Position numbers and translations under genes: made by a program. 64,000 bases of DNA from Bacillus suaedaesalsae (GTDB lineage Bacteria > Bacillota > Bacilli > Bacillales > SA4). The notes below the pieces were generated by a model. The model did no database searches. It was not told the origin of the DNA and saw only the letters and a program-made list of their open reading frames with translations. Location: NCBI RefSeq assembly GCF_016890225.1, contig NZ_JAFELM010000035.1, positions 28,935 through 92,934 of the forward strand, written 5' to 3'. Of this stretch, positions 52,087 to 60,455 are shown one piece after another (the first letter of the stretch is position 1; every line of letters starts with the position of its first letter).

Positions 52087-53151
52087 TTAATTTGTTTTAA
52101 CTGTCACATCGCCATTTACACTTGAGATGTCCACATCATATGTCCCTTTTCCCATTGTAAGCTTACCATTTTTATCATAGAAATGATCATCTTCACTACC
52201 AGATCTCTCCCATGATACAGTTCCTCCAACTTCTCCATTTTGCGTTTCACCGTTCATTTTCACGTCCGCATCTGTTGGAATTGTAGTTGTAACTTCACCG
52301 TTAACAGTTTCTATATCAATAGCTCCTGTTATTTTAGATGTCACTACATCAATGTCACCATTTGTTAAAGAGGCAATTAATTCCCCATCAATTTCTTTTA
52401 TAGTGATGGATCCATTTTGGTTAGTAACTCTTATAAGTCCTGTTACATCCTCTATTTGAAGATCACCATTTATAAGCTCAATTTGAGTACCACTCAATAA
52501 ATCATTCGCTTCAACATCACCATTTGCAACATTCATTTTAACAAACAGTTCCTTCGGCAAACTAATATTAAATGTCCCGTCATAATTCATCCAATCAATA
52601 AAGGATTGATTAGTTGGCATTTCTACTTTTAGAATTAGCTTCTTCCCTACCTTTTTCAAGGTTACACTCTTTTCAAGTAGATCTTTTGCCTTTTCTTCGT
52701 TCTCTGCTCGTACATTTAAAATTCCATCTACCAAAACTTCTTTCGTATCAGAACCTGAAAGTGTAATATCGCCATTTGGTATTTCTACTACTAACTCTTC
52801 TACATTTGAAGCATCTTCTGTTAATTGAATGTCATTTGAATATTTCTCTCCGTTTATAACGTTGGAGATGGCTGGCAGTACACCCGTTGACTGAACTCCG
52901 TATATAACCATACTAATAAGTCCAAGCATAATAACTAGAAAGATACTAAATCCATCAAACTTTAAACTTTCTTCCTTCTTAAAAAACTGATGAATTAACA
53001 CTTCAATTCCTAACACAATTAATAATACTGGCCAAGCATTAGCAATTATAGTGTGGATTGGAAATTCCCAAATGTTGTTACCTAACCACAATACTCCTAA
53101 CGAAATGAGTAGTACCCCCGCTGTTATCGTACCTATTTTCCACTGTCTCAT
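52087..53151 (-). CDS. DUF4097-type beta-helix membrane protein
   Basis: 354 residues. Three transmembrane segments (about 8-25, 35-50, 70-90) as in LiaF/YvlB-type N-terminal parts precede a large domain of repeated short strands (NGDITLSG, NGDVEAND, NGDLQIED, NGDIDVVT, NGEVTTT, NGDVTVKT), the pattern of the DUF4097 beta-solenoid. It is the last gene of the sigma operon; its start overlaps the previous stop (ATGA, 53148-53151). Likely an envelope-stress or regulatory surface protein. Confidence 0.83.
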   Translation of the reverse strand: MRQWKIGTITAGVLLISLGVLWLGNNIWEFPIHTIIANAWPVLLIVLGIEVLIHQFFKKEESLKFDGFSIFLVIMLGLISMVIYGVQSTGVLPAISNVINGEKYSNDIQLTEDASNVEELVVEIPNGDITLSGSDTKEVLVDGILNVRAENEEKAKDLLEKSVTLKKVGKKLILKVEMPTNQSFIDWMNYDGTFNISLPKELFVKMNVANGDVEANDLLSGTQIELINGDLQIEDVTGLIRVTNQNGSITIKEIDGELIASLTNGDIDVVTSKITGAIDIETVNGEVTTTIPTDADVKMNGETQNGEVGGTVSWERSGSEDDHFYDKNGKLTMGKGTYDVDISSVNGDVTVKTN

Positions 53152-53648
53152 TCTTTAACCTCCTCCTTCTCTTGTAAAACAGGAGGCAAAGTTTTTTTAG
53201 AGTTAGTTGGTAAAATCGGTTTTCCTGTAATGAGTCTATACCCGACATAAATAAAGATTGCACTTATCACCGTATTTCTAACTATACTCATTCTGATAAA
53301 ATCATCAATAATGGGAGAAAGTTGATCTAGTAAAAATAATCCACCTAAACCAATTAATACCCATCCAATAATATATTTCTTCTCTTGAAGTTCTCCCCAA
53401 TTAAACAATGGTTCGTCTACGATTTCATTTCTTTCTTTAATTGTACGATGCTGTTGAAGAGCATCAAATAAGGTAAAGAACCAGATTATCGGTATTGCAA
53501 CACCGAATAAGAAAAAGCTATCTGCTAAAAATGTTGAAGCAAAAAACATAATCATAAATTGCAAGCCACGATTCATTAGACCTAAGTAAAAATGTCCAAG
53601 TCCCGGGACAAATGAAAGTATAAACGTTAATCCTTTTGATTTGTTCAC
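53148..53648 (-). CDS. TM2-like membrane protein of the sigma operon
   Basis: 166 residues from the GTG at 53648 (VNKSKGLTFILSFVPGLGHFYLG). The motif PGLGHFYLGLMNRGLQF resembles the TM2/TM4 hairpin proteins. About four membrane segments, the last two at about 100-150. I prefer GTG because AAGGAG lies 8 bases upstream, inside the end of the anti-sigma gene. Role unknown; operon partner suggests envelope stress. Confidence 0.7.
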   Translation of the reverse strand: MNKSKGLTFILSFVPGLGHFYLGLMNRGLQFMIMFFASTFLADSFFLFGVAIPIIWFFTLFDALQQHRTIKERNEIVDEPLFNWGELQEKKYIIGWVLIGLGGLFLLDQLSPIIDDFIRMSIVRNTVISAIFIYVGYRLITGKPILPTNSKKTLPPVLQEKEEVKE

Positions 53649-53653
53649 ATTGT

Positions 53654-54106
53654 TCACTCCTTGTTCCATAATTGTAAAATATAGTCCACGTTCAATCCTT
53701 GCAGTAAATCTAAACTAGTCGTTGTCATTGTCTCCAGCTGGTCTGAAAACTGGCCAACACCGTAAATAAATTGATAGGATATTGTCTTGAATTCTGTAAA
53801 CAGTCCTGCATTTACGAAAAGGAAAGTTGCTGCTGCTGAAAGCAGGTAATTCGTCCAAATGTGACGGCTCTGCAATCCTTTCTGTTGCTTCATTTCAGAT
53901 GGGATATGCTCCATCACATGATGTACGAAGTCTTCTGAAGGAATCATAGATGGTTCATCCCATTCGGCTGTTAACTCAATCAGTTCTTCATACTTTTTAT
54001 TGCACACTTCACAATTTTCTAGATGTAATTCCAGCTCTTCCATTTTTGAAAATGGAAGATCACCTATTGAATAACTAATTAATACGTCCTCTTGTACATG
54101 TCTCAT
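53654..54106 (-). CDS. Anti-sigma factor with zinc-binding N-terminus
   Basis: 150 residues. The N-terminal HLENCEVCNKKYEEL (His28, Cys32, Cys35) fits the ZAS zinc anti-sigma domain; a transmembrane segment lies at about 85-105 and the rest would be extracytoplasmic. It would hold the ECF sigma factor at the membrane until a signal releases it. Its ATG overlaps the sigma stop by four bases (ATGA), implying coupling. Confidence 0.8.
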   Translation of the reverse strand: MRHVQEDVLISYSIGDLPFSKMEELELHLENCEVCNKKYEELIELTAEWDEPSMIPSEDFVHHVMEHIPSEMKQQKGLQSRHIWTNYLLSAAATFLFVNAGLFTEFKTISYQFIYGVGQFSDQLETMTTTSLDLLQGLNVDYILQLWNKE

Positions 54107-54651
54107 CCTATTCCTCCTTTCATTAAATGCTCCCTAACTAATCCCTTCGCACGATAAAGCCGGGTCTCGACCGTCTTAACAGCGATGTCTAACCGGTCAG
54201 AAATATCTTTGTAGCTACACTCTTCAAAATAATATAATTCTAGAACGATTTGATATTTTTCAGGAAGTTGTTTTATCGATTGTTTTATCAAATCTCTGTC
54301 ATATTGTTTTAGTAGCTGTTGCTCGGGTGTGTCGTAGTGATCTTTCAGCTGATCATCCACCATCCCTACATCTTTTGAGACACTACGTTCTTGCTTTCTC
54401 TTCCAATCTAGCGATTTATTCATGGTCACTCGGTATATCCAAGTTGAAAAACTAGATTCACCTTTGAAGAGATGTAGTGAATGATACACCTTTACAAATA
54501 CATCTTGAGCAATATCCTCTGCATCTTTTTGGTTTCGCGCGACTTTAAAGGCTACAGAAAAAACTTTTGATTCGTAACGGGAGACAATTTCCCTAAAACA
54601 CTCAGCATTACCAGTTATAACTTCCCGAACTAACTGTTCATCGGTACTCAT
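54103..54651 (-). CDS. ECF-subfamily RNA polymerase sigma factor
   Basis: 182 residues. Region 2 is FREIVSRYESKVFSVAFKVA with DAEDIAQDVFVKVYHSL and FSTWIYRVTMNKSLDWKRK; region 4 is QLPEKYQIVLELYYFEECSY, KDISDRLDIAVKTVETRLY. Size and layout are those of Bacillus SigW/SigV-like ECF factors. It heads the sigma - anti-sigma - TM2 - DUF4097 operon. AAGGAGGGAG precedes the ATG. Regulon not predictable. Confidence 0.9.
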   Translation of the reverse strand: MSTDEQLVREVITGNAECFREIVSRYESKVFSVAFKVARNQKDAEDIAQDVFVKVYHSLHLFKGESSFSTWIYRVTMNKSLDWKRKQERSVSKDVGMVDDQLKDHYDTPEQQLLKQYDRDLIKQSIKQLPEKYQIVLELYYFEECSYKDISDRLDIAVKTVETRLYRAKGLVREHLMKGGIG

Positions 54652-54726
54652 GTACTCCCTCCTTTCTTCCTTACAACAAGTTAGACGCCAGAGTTTTCAT
54701 TAACCCTTCAAAAAAAAATAAAAAAA

Positions 54727-55194
54727 TTATAAGTTCGCTAATGTTTCATATAATTTCAAAACTTTATGGCTCACTATGTTACCTTTTTCATCGTATTGAA
54801 AAGAGTATTCAACTGGTCCATCGCTTGATAGGATATGATCTATAAATATAGGAATATTCGATACGACATCATTAGAATTCTTAACCCAACTAATTTCTTT
54901 CCACTCTAAAGGACCTTCAACAGAAGCGCTCAATTCTCCTGAAAATTGAGTGGCAAAAAAGACATGCATTCCACCACTTTGATTCCAGCTTACAATTCCT
55001 TTATAGATTGGGTTCCTAATAGAAAGGCCAGTTTCTTCCAGCGTTTCCCGTATAATGGACAGTCTAATATCCTCACCCTTTTCAATTTTCCCACCTACTC
55101 CGTTCCATTTATGTTGATTTGGATTTTTCGTTCGATAAAGCATAAGAAGTTGGTTATTTTTTTTAATAAAGCAAATAGTATAATTGATCTGCAT
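54727..55194 (-). CDS. NUDIX hydrolase (8-oxo-dGTP diphosphatase-like)
   Basis: 155 residues. NUDIX box GGKIEKGEDIRLS then IIRETLEETGLSI. The Trp-containing WNGVGGKIE resembles MutT-like enzymes that clean 8-oxo-dGTP from the nucleotide pool; the substrate is inferred. AGGAG precedes the ATG. It is divergent from yneR. Confidence 0.82.
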   Translation of the reverse strand: MQINYTICFIKKNNQLLMLYRTKNPNQHKWNGVGGKIEKGEDIRLSIIRETLEETGLSIRNPIYKGIVSWNQSGGMHVFFATQFSGELSASVEGPLEWKEISWVKNSNDVVSNIPIFIDHILSSDGPVEYSFQYDEKGNIVSHKVLKLYETLANL

Positions 55195-55276
55195 CGTTAA
55201 CTCCTAGTTTATAAAATTTGTGCACAGTTGTTTGATTTACTATAATAACAGTATGAACGTACGGAAGGAGAACAAC

Positions 55277-55567
55277 ATGAAGCTTACGATAAATGAAAAT
55301 GCTGCGAAATGGTACATAGATGAAATGAACTTAAAGCAAGGTGATTATGTTCGATTTTTTGTACGTTATGGAGGAACTGGTATTGTGTCTGGATTCTCTC
55401 TTGGTGTTAGTAATGAAAAACCGATTGAGCCAGGGGCTGTTACTGAATCAGACGGTGTCACTTTTTACATTGAAGAAAAAGACTTGTGGTATCTCGATGG
55501 GCATGAGTTAAATGTAAAGTATAATGAGAAATATTTAGAGCCAGAATTTGATTATGTAAAAAAATAG
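55277..55567 (+). CDS. yneR: HesB/IscA-like protein YneR
   Basis: 96 residues, start MKLTINENAAKWYIDEM after GGAAGGAG. The fold pattern GDYVRFFVRYGGTGIVSGFSLG matches the HesB-like YneR family, but the Cys residues used by IscA for iron-sulfur clusters are absent, as known for YneR. Role unknown. Located in the plsY-yneR-yneQ-yneP neighbourhood. The ATG at 55277 is chosen over an upstream ATG at 55220. Confidence 0.85.
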   Translation: MKLTINENAAKWYIDEMNLKQGDYVRFFVRYGGTGIVSGFSLGVSNEKPIEPGAVTESDGVTFYIEEKDLWYLDGHELNVKYNEKYLEPEFDYVKK

Positions 55568-55584
55568 CCGCTTCGCAAGCGGCT
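55566..55584 (+). terminator. Terminator of yneR
   Basis: AGCCGCTT/AAGCGGCT, loop CGC, starting at the stop codon, followed by TTATATTTT. Confidence 0.85.
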
Positions 55585-55593
55585 TTATATTTT

Positions 55594-55738
55594 AGTTGTT
55601 ATCGACTAGATTTTTGTTTTTCGAACAAGTATTAAGGTATGTCATCTTTTCGTCCAAGTAATAAAAAATCTTACATGTAATTGACCTATTAATGATTCCC
55701 GGATTTTATTAGTAGCAACTATCTTTACGAAAAGAGCC
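55594..55738. repeat. MITE-like dispersed element, copy B
   Basis: About 145 bp homologous in the same order to copy A (5730-5885), ending TTTACGAAAAGAGCC. The right end touches the stop codon of yneQ (55740), so this element marks the 3' end of that gene. Confidence 0.65.
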
Positions 55739-55739
55739 T

Positions 55740-56048
55740 TTATTTTTGGAGTGAAAACCGTTCAACTTGATCTTGCATTCCTTCTTTTAAAAGAATTTCC
55801 ACCTGCATGTCCCCAATTAAATCAAAGTGTGGATACTGTTCGCGTTTATGAATCCACTCTGACTTGAGTCCATATTTTTGTCCCCATTGTTCCAACACCT
55901 TGTGGTTAGCACATCCCGCTTTTGTTACCGTTTTAATTTCCGGAAACCGCGGATGTAGCCAGTAATGAGTAATAAAGACAACCTCGTTGCCTTCTTTTAC
56001 TTTTTCCTTCCAATCATTTAACTCTTTTCTTTTAATACCAAATGCCAC
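55740..56048 (-). CDS. yneQ: Conserved hypothetical YneQ
   Basis: 102 residues, start GTG at 56048, one-base overlap with the yneP stop (TAGTG). MAFGIKRKELNDWKEKV and EVVFITHYWLHPRFPEIKTV are the YneQ signature. Cytosolic, function unknown. Co-transcribed with yneP. Confidence 0.85.
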   Translation of the reverse strand: MAFGIKRKELNDWKEKVKEGNEVVFITHYWLHPRFPEIKTVTKAGCANHKVLEQWGQKYGLKSEWIHKREQYPHFDLIGDMQVEILLKEGMQDQVERFSLQK

Positions 56049-56476
56049 TACTCTTCTCCCTTTTTCATCGCATTCATATATGCTTCATGCCAGTCTGGAT
56101 ACATTTTTCGAAAAGGAATTGGACGGAATGAATCCTTCTTAACACATACATGAGTTGATTTCCCTGTAGCTGCAACCTCTCCTGTTGGAGTTGTAATTTC
56201 GTATTCATAAATGGAACGAAAACCATCGTACTCTGCTATCCACGTTTTAATCGTTCCTGTTTCTCCGTATCTAAGTGGCTTTTTGTATGCAATTTGCAAG
56301 TCGATTACGGGTGATACTATTCCGTCTTTTTCTAGCTGAGCATATTTAAATCCTAAATCTTGTATGAGTGCAGTTCTTCCTAACTCCATCCACACTAAAT
56401 AATTGGCGTGATACACCACACCCATTTGGTCTGTTTCTGCATAACGAACTTCAATCTCCCTCGTAGATACAATCAT
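56048..56476 (-). CDS. yneP: Acyl-CoA thioesterase YneP (YbgC/hotdog type)
   Basis: 142 residues. The hotdog motif YAETDQMGVVYHANYLVW (about 13-30) has the Asp-containing catalytic turn of the 4-hydroxybenzoyl-CoA thioesterase/YbgC group. It hydrolyses acyl-CoA; the acyl chain is unknown. Coupled to yneQ. Confidence 0.9.
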   Translation of the reverse strand: MIVSTREIEVRYAETDQMGVVYHANYLVWMELGRTALIQDLGFKYAQLEKDGIVSPVIDLQIAYKKPLRYGETGTIKTWIAEYDGFRSIYEYEITTPTGEVAATGKSTHVCVKKDSFRPIPFRKMYPDWHEAYMNAMKKGEE

Positions 56477-56487
56477 TTTCTCATCCC

Positions 56488-58782
56488 CTATTTCGTATCG
56501 TTTCTCAACACTTCTTCTATATCTTGTTCATTTATTAGTGAAAACTCTTCTTCAGATAAATCGGTTTGCTCCATTATCCTGGCAGCCTGAACTTGTAAGA
56601 CTTCATCAACTAGATTTACCGCAAACCTTGCATTACCTTCTATAGTCTTTGTTTTTAAATATTCATGTAATAATTTAATTGCAGATGTTGAGAGTTGATA
56701 GTCATATTGTTTCACACGTTTCTGCAAAATTTCTACTATTTCCCCTGGGTGATAATCGGTGAAATGGAAGAACTTCTTGAATCGTGAACGTAAGCCTAGA
56801 TTGCTTGATAGTAACTGCTTCATTTCGTTTGAATAGCCTGCCAGAATCACTACTAACCGATCCTCATGCTTTGTCATTTCATCGACTAGCGTATCGATTA
56901 CTTCTTTTCCGAAATCGGTTTGGGACGAAGATAATAAGGAATATGCTTCATCTATGAATAAGACACCACCAAGTGCTTCACGGATTTTCTTTTTCGTCTT
57001 AATCGCGGTTTGTCCAACATAGCTCGCGACTAGATCAGCTCTAGAAGCGACTACCACATGTCCACGTTTTAACAGCCCACATTCTTTTAAAATCCCCGCA
57101 TAGAGATGGGCCACAGTTGATTTACCTGTACCGGGATTGCCACTAAATACAGCATGCAATTGAACTGGTACTGGCTTTAAGCCTTTATCTCTTCGAACTT
57201 GCTGTACTTGAACAAAATGCTGGATTTTCCGTAGTTCTTCTTTTATCGTTTCTAGCCCGATTAAATCTTCCAGCTTTTCTTCAGAGGAGATTTGTTTCTC
57301 CGAATCATGTACAATTAAATCTTCCTTTTCCAAGATGGTATAGTCAAACGGATCTGCGAGATCTACCTTGGTTGTTGCACCTTTTTGGAAAATAGAATCA
57401 AGGATAATATTTTTCACCGTCCTAGCATTTCCAAAGCTCTCATCAACTTTTTCTTTTTCAATTCGATTTTCAAGTTCAATTAGCGCATCATCAGCAATGA
57501 CATAATCGTTATCTAAAGCAACCTTTTTTGCAATTTCAAGTAATTCTTCACTTGAGTAATCAGGTAGTTGAATATGATTACTTTCAGGGAATCGACTTCT
57601 AAGACCTGGATTTGACCATAGAAACTGTCTCATTTCTTCAGGGTAACCAGCTAATATGACAGCAAACTTCCCGGCAAATTCGCCACTTGTCATGGCAGAG
57701 ACAAGCGTATCAATTGCCGTTTGTCCATAATCATTTCCTGTTTGTCCTTCACGTTTTAGGCTATAAGCTTCGTCAATGAACAAGATTCCACCAACTGCCC
57801 GCTTTATTAAGCCTTTAATATTTTCTTCAGTCTGACCCATAAATGAACCAACGATGTGAGAACGGTCTACTTCTACTACTTCTGCTTTCGGTAGTATGTT
57901 AAGCTCATAATAAATTTTAGCAAGAAGTCTAGCAAGAGTTGTTTTACCTGTTCCGGGATTGCCCGTTAAAATCATATGTAAGCTTGGTTCATCCTTCATG
58001 ACAAAGCCTAAGTCTTTTCGCTTATTTTGATATTGCAAGTAGTGATAATGACGGTGAATACGTTGTTTTACAGCATCTAATCCAATCATTTCTTTTAGCT
58101 CTTGAAGGCTGTTTGTCTCAGCGTGTTGGACTGTTTTCTCTTCTAAAGATACCTTTCTTTTTAACTCTTCGATTCGATCTAAAGCCTTTTTTATATCATC
58201 TAAGTACACCGAAGTATGAAAAACCCCACTAATGGATTCTGAGTATTCTTCAGATGCCACAAGTAAATTCTTTACTTCTTGATATAGATCATCTAATAAA
58301 TCTATTGGGTTATACTTTAATTTGGTCTGTGCTATGCGTTCAACTTTCTCACGTTCTACATCAAATTGCTCTAGAAATCTTTTGCACTGTTCAATGTACT
58401 CTTCAGCAAGCTTCTTTTTTGAAGTGCGGTTGTCTGTTTCTCGGATTGCAGGAAACGTTAATCCCTCAAAAAGCCGAGAAAATGAGATTGAAATAATAGA
58501 GGCATCTAAGTGTTCCAATTGTTCATTTAGAGAATCTAACTGCCGAGCTCTTTCTATCCATGTTAATGATAAGTCATCTAACGTATGTATACGGCGAAGC
58601 CTTGAACGTACTAATAAACCAAGTAATGTTGCCTCTAGATGATTATCTTGATTTTGAATCAGCTTCAACGTTGAAATAACTTCACCTTCATTTTTTATGT
58701 ATCCAATTGTATCAATGCTTAACTTCCACTCAGTTATTCTATTGTTTAAATCAACTGAGATTTGCTTTTGTCTATTTTCCAT
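56488..58782 (-). CDS. Double AAA+ ATPase of the SpoVK/CbbX type
   Basis: 764 residues. An N-terminal helical part (1-225, with EKVERIAQTKLKYN) precedes two similar AAA+ modules: GNPGTGKTTLARLLAKIYYE with GGILFIDEAYSLKREG (about 270-360) and GNPGTGKSTVAHLYAGILK with GGVLFIDEAYSLLSSS (about 545-630). Each keeps SRFP/SRFKKF-type arginine fingers. SpoVK has one such module, so this is a duplicated relative. Family members remodel proteins; the partner is unknown. It lies between tlp and yneP, a gap that B. subtilis does not fill. Confidence 0.85.
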   Translation of the reverse strand: MENRQKQISVDLNNRITEWKLSIDTIGYIKNEGEVISTLKLIQNQDNHLEATLLGLLVRSRLRRIHTLDDLSLTWIERARQLDSLNEQLEHLDASIISISFSRLFEGLTFPAIRETDNRTSKKKLAEEYIEQCKRFLEQFDVEREKVERIAQTKLKYNPIDLLDDLYQEVKNLLVASEEYSESISGVFHTSVYLDDIKKALDRIEELKRKVSLEEKTVQHAETNSLQELKEMIGLDAVKQRIHRHYHYLQYQNKRKDLGFVMKDEPSLHMILTGNPGTGKTTLARLLAKIYYELNILPKAEVVEVDRSHIVGSFMGQTEENIKGLIKRAVGGILFIDEAYSLKREGQTGNDYGQTAIDTLVSAMTSGEFAGKFAVILAGYPEEMRQFLWSNPGLRSRFPESNHIQLPDYSSEELLEIAKKVALDNDYVIADDALIELENRIEKEKVDESFGNARTVKNIILDSIFQKGATTKVDLADPFDYTILEKEDLIVHDSEKQISSEEKLEDLIGLETIKEELRKIQHFVQVQQVRRDKGLKPVPVQLHAVFSGNPGTGKSTVAHLYAGILKECGLLKRGHVVVASRADLVASYVGQTAIKTKKKIREALGGVLFIDEAYSLLSSSQTDFGKEVIDTLVDEMTKHEDRLVVILAGYSNEMKQLLSSNLGLRSRFKKFFHFTDYHPGEIVEILQKRVKQYDYQLSTSAIKLLHEYLKTKTIEGNARFAVNLVDEVLQVQAARIMEQTDLSEEEFSLINEQDIEEVLRNDTK

Positions 58783-58825
58783 AATATCACCATCACTATC
58801 ATAGCATTTTTCAAATTAGAAACGA

Positions 58826-58860
58826 AAGAAAATGACCAAGCATAGCTTGGTCATTTTCTT
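58826..58860 (-). terminator. Terminator of tlp
   Basis: 16-bp stem AAGAAAATGACCAAGC/GCTTGGTCATTTTCTT with ATA loop, beginning at the tlp stop. Confidence 0.85.
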
Positions 58861-59090
58861 TACTCGCCACTTCCATTATATTGCGCTTCGTCTTTCACTT
58901 CATTACGAAGTGCATCAAGAGCATCACGACGGCGCTCATTCTTCGCCTCAACATCTGCACGATCCTTACCATTAGAAAACTCTAATGTCGCCTCAGCTGC
59001 CTCCATATTATCGATTGTATTATGGATCATTTCCTGAAGCTTCTCTACATTATCACTACGATCATCGGGATTTGAACGATGTTGTGCCAT
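58860..59090 (-). CDS. tlp: Thioredoxin-like spore protein Tlp
   Basis: 76 residues from [21 protein letters not shown]. It is acidic and polar, with the conserved [19 protein letters not shown] and [17 protein letters not shown] helix. Tlp is a small acid-soluble spore protein made in the forespore. GGAGG lies 7 bases before the ATG at 59090; the open frame continues upstream without good ribosome site. It follows sspN, with which it forms an operon in B. subtilis. Confidence 0.9.
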   Translation of the reverse strand: MAQHRSNPDDRSDNVEKLQEMIHNTIDNMEAAEATLEFSNGKDRADVEAKNERRRDALDALRNEVKDEAQYNGSGE

Positions 59091-59182
59091 AACCATTCCT
59101 CCTTGAGAAGTAATCACTTACAGAACTAGTTTTTCTAAATTGAAAAACGATTATGTAGGAATAATTAATTGGCAAAAAAAAT

Positions 59183-59203
59183 GACAAGTGCCAGGCACTT
59201 GTC
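59183..59203 (-). terminator. Palindromic terminator between sspN and tlp
   Basis: GACAAGTGCC-A-GGCACTTGTC, perfect 10-bp stem; on the minus strand followed by ATTTTTTTT. The core GTGCCAGGCAC recurs at 63334-63344. Confidence 0.75.
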
Positions 59204-59217
59204 GAAAAATCTTTATT

Positions 59218-59361
59218 TCACTCACCTTTAGTTTGTATAACTTGTGCGTGCTCACCTGATGTATCTTGATATTTCTTGCCTTTATTTCCGCCATATCCTC
59301 TAGGTTGTGTTCCTGGATGATCAGGACGAAAGTGTTGGCTATGCTTTTTTGGGTTTCCCAT
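59218..59361 (-). CDS. sspN: Small acid-soluble spore protein SspN
   Basis: 47 residues, [20 protein letters not shown] then [10 protein letters not shown] and [12 protein letters not shown]. The pattern NxKKxSQHFxPxHxGTQP and the C-terminal [12 protein letters not shown] are the SspN signature. AAAGGGGGGATAG precedes the ATG. It sits upstream of tlp as in B. subtilis. Confidence 0.9.
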   Translation of the reverse strand: MGNPKKHSQHFRPDHPGTQPRGYGGNKGKKYQDTSGEHAQVIQTKGE

Positions 59362-59416
59362 TTCTATCCCCCCTTTAAAGCTAATATTTACTTCAAGTGC
59401 TCCTACTATGTAAAAA

Positions 59417-59442
59417 GGAAGCTGGTAGGTTTACCCGCTTCC
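59417..59442 (-). terminator. Terminator of the FbpB-like gene
   Basis: GGAAGC/GCTTCC stem with an inner GGTA/TACC pair, followed by TTTTT on the minus strand. Confidence 0.75.
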
Positions 59443-59451
59443 TCTTATGTA

Positions 59452-59583
59452 TTATTCAGCTTTATCTAAATGCTTTTGCACTAAACGATCCTCAATTTTT
59501 TCAAGTGCTTCCTTGTCATTCAAAAGTTGTCGTTTATTTTCTAATATTAACTCCTGAAATGAGCGCTTCTTAAATTTTCTCAT
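59452..59583 (-). CDS. FbpB-like small basic protein
   Basis: 43 residues, MRKFKKRSFQELILENKRQL then LNDKEALEKIEDRLVQKH. The K/R-rich start and SFQELILENKxxLLxDKExLEKIE pattern match the Fur-regulated FbpB family, thought to be an RNA chaperone for the iron-sparing response. AAGGTGACC precedes the ATG. I see no clear Fur box upstream, so the regulation may differ. Confidence 0.7.
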   Translation of the reverse strand: MRKFKKRSFQELILENKRQLLNDKEALEKIEDRLVQKHLDKAE

Positions 59584-59682
59584 TAAAGGTCACCTTCCTT
59601 CTCTATCATGGTATTCTTTATCTTTCCCAAAAGTAGAAGGAATTATGACATTTTTTTGAAAATTTAATATAACACAATTCCA

Positions 59683-59737
59683 CTTTAACACATTAAAGGA
59701 GTGGGGGCCTGTCCCCCACTCCTTTAATGTGTTAAAG
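59683..59737. repeat. 25-bp perfect inverted repeat downstream of yneN
   Basis: CTTTAACACATTAAAGGAGT continuing GGGGG, then loop CCTGT, then the exact complement. Such long palindromes occur dispersed in Bacillus genomes. It touches the yneN stop and may act as 3' end hairpin. Confidence 0.75.
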
Positions 59738-60316
59738 CTATTTTAATTTTGCTGTTATGTCGTTCATTTTATCAATCGTTAAGGGACCGACGAATTTATA
59801 TTGGATAATACCGTTAGTGTTTACAAAAAAAGTAGTCGGTAAGGTTAAAACTTTGTATTGATTTGCGACTTCACCCTTTTTGTCTAACAGTACATTAAAT
59901 GTGTAATTGCCTTCTTGTATATACTTTTGCACATTTTCATCGCTTCGTTCTGTATTTCGTAAGTTGATTGCCAGCACGACAACATCTTCATTCGAATGAG
60001 AAAACTCCTCTATTTCTGGCATCTCATCACGGCATGGAGGACACCACGTTGCCCAAAAATTGATGAAGACCTTCTTCCCTTTAAAATCGGATAATTTAAC
60101 TGTATCACCGTTTAATGTTAACAATTCAAAATCAGGTGCAGCTTTCTGTAGTAATGGTCCTTCTGTTAGTGCTTCTCCAACTTTCTCTCCTGGATTATAT
60201 GGATTGGTCTCTCCAGGTGTTTCAGTTATTTGTTCACTATTTTTCGCTTGAATTTGTGTGTAAATTGTATAACCAATAAGGCCTGCTAGAATTAAGATGG
60301 CGATGAGCTTTTTCAT
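59738..60316 (-). CDS. yneN: Thioredoxin-like membrane protein YneN (TlpA/ResA type)
   Basis: 192 residues. One N-terminal anchor (about 3-21) and an extracytoplasmic thioredoxin fold with the redox motif WATWCPPCRDEMPE and VLTLPTTFFVNTNG (cis-Pro). It reduces or oxidises exported thiols, like ResA in cytochrome c maturation. I start at MKKLIAIL (60316), preceded by AAGGATGG. Neighbour of citB as in B. subtilis. Confidence 0.9.
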   Translation of the reverse strand: MKKLIAILILAGLIGYTIYTQIQAKNSEQITETPGETNPYNPGEKVGEALTEGPLLQKAAPDFELLTLNGDTVKLSDFKGKKVFINFWATWCPPCRDEMPEIEEFSHSNEDVVVLAINLRNTERSDENVQKYIQEGNYTFNVLLDKKGEVANQYKVLTLPTTFFVNTNGIIQYKFVGPLTIDKMNDITAKLK

Positions 60317-60419
60317 TACTTCCATCCTTTCACGTTGTATGGATCAAATAAATGCAACTTTCATTTTACCATACAAGTCCCTAACTTACCCACCAAAAGT
60401 AATCTCCAACACACTAAAA

Positions 60420-60444
60420 AGAACTGCACACAAGGTGCAGTTCT
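60420..60444 (-). terminator. Terminator of citB
   Basis: 10-bp stem AGAACTGCAC/GTGCAGTTCT; TTTTTAGTG follows on the minus strand. Confidence 0.9.
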
Positions 60445-60455
60445 CCAAACTATTT

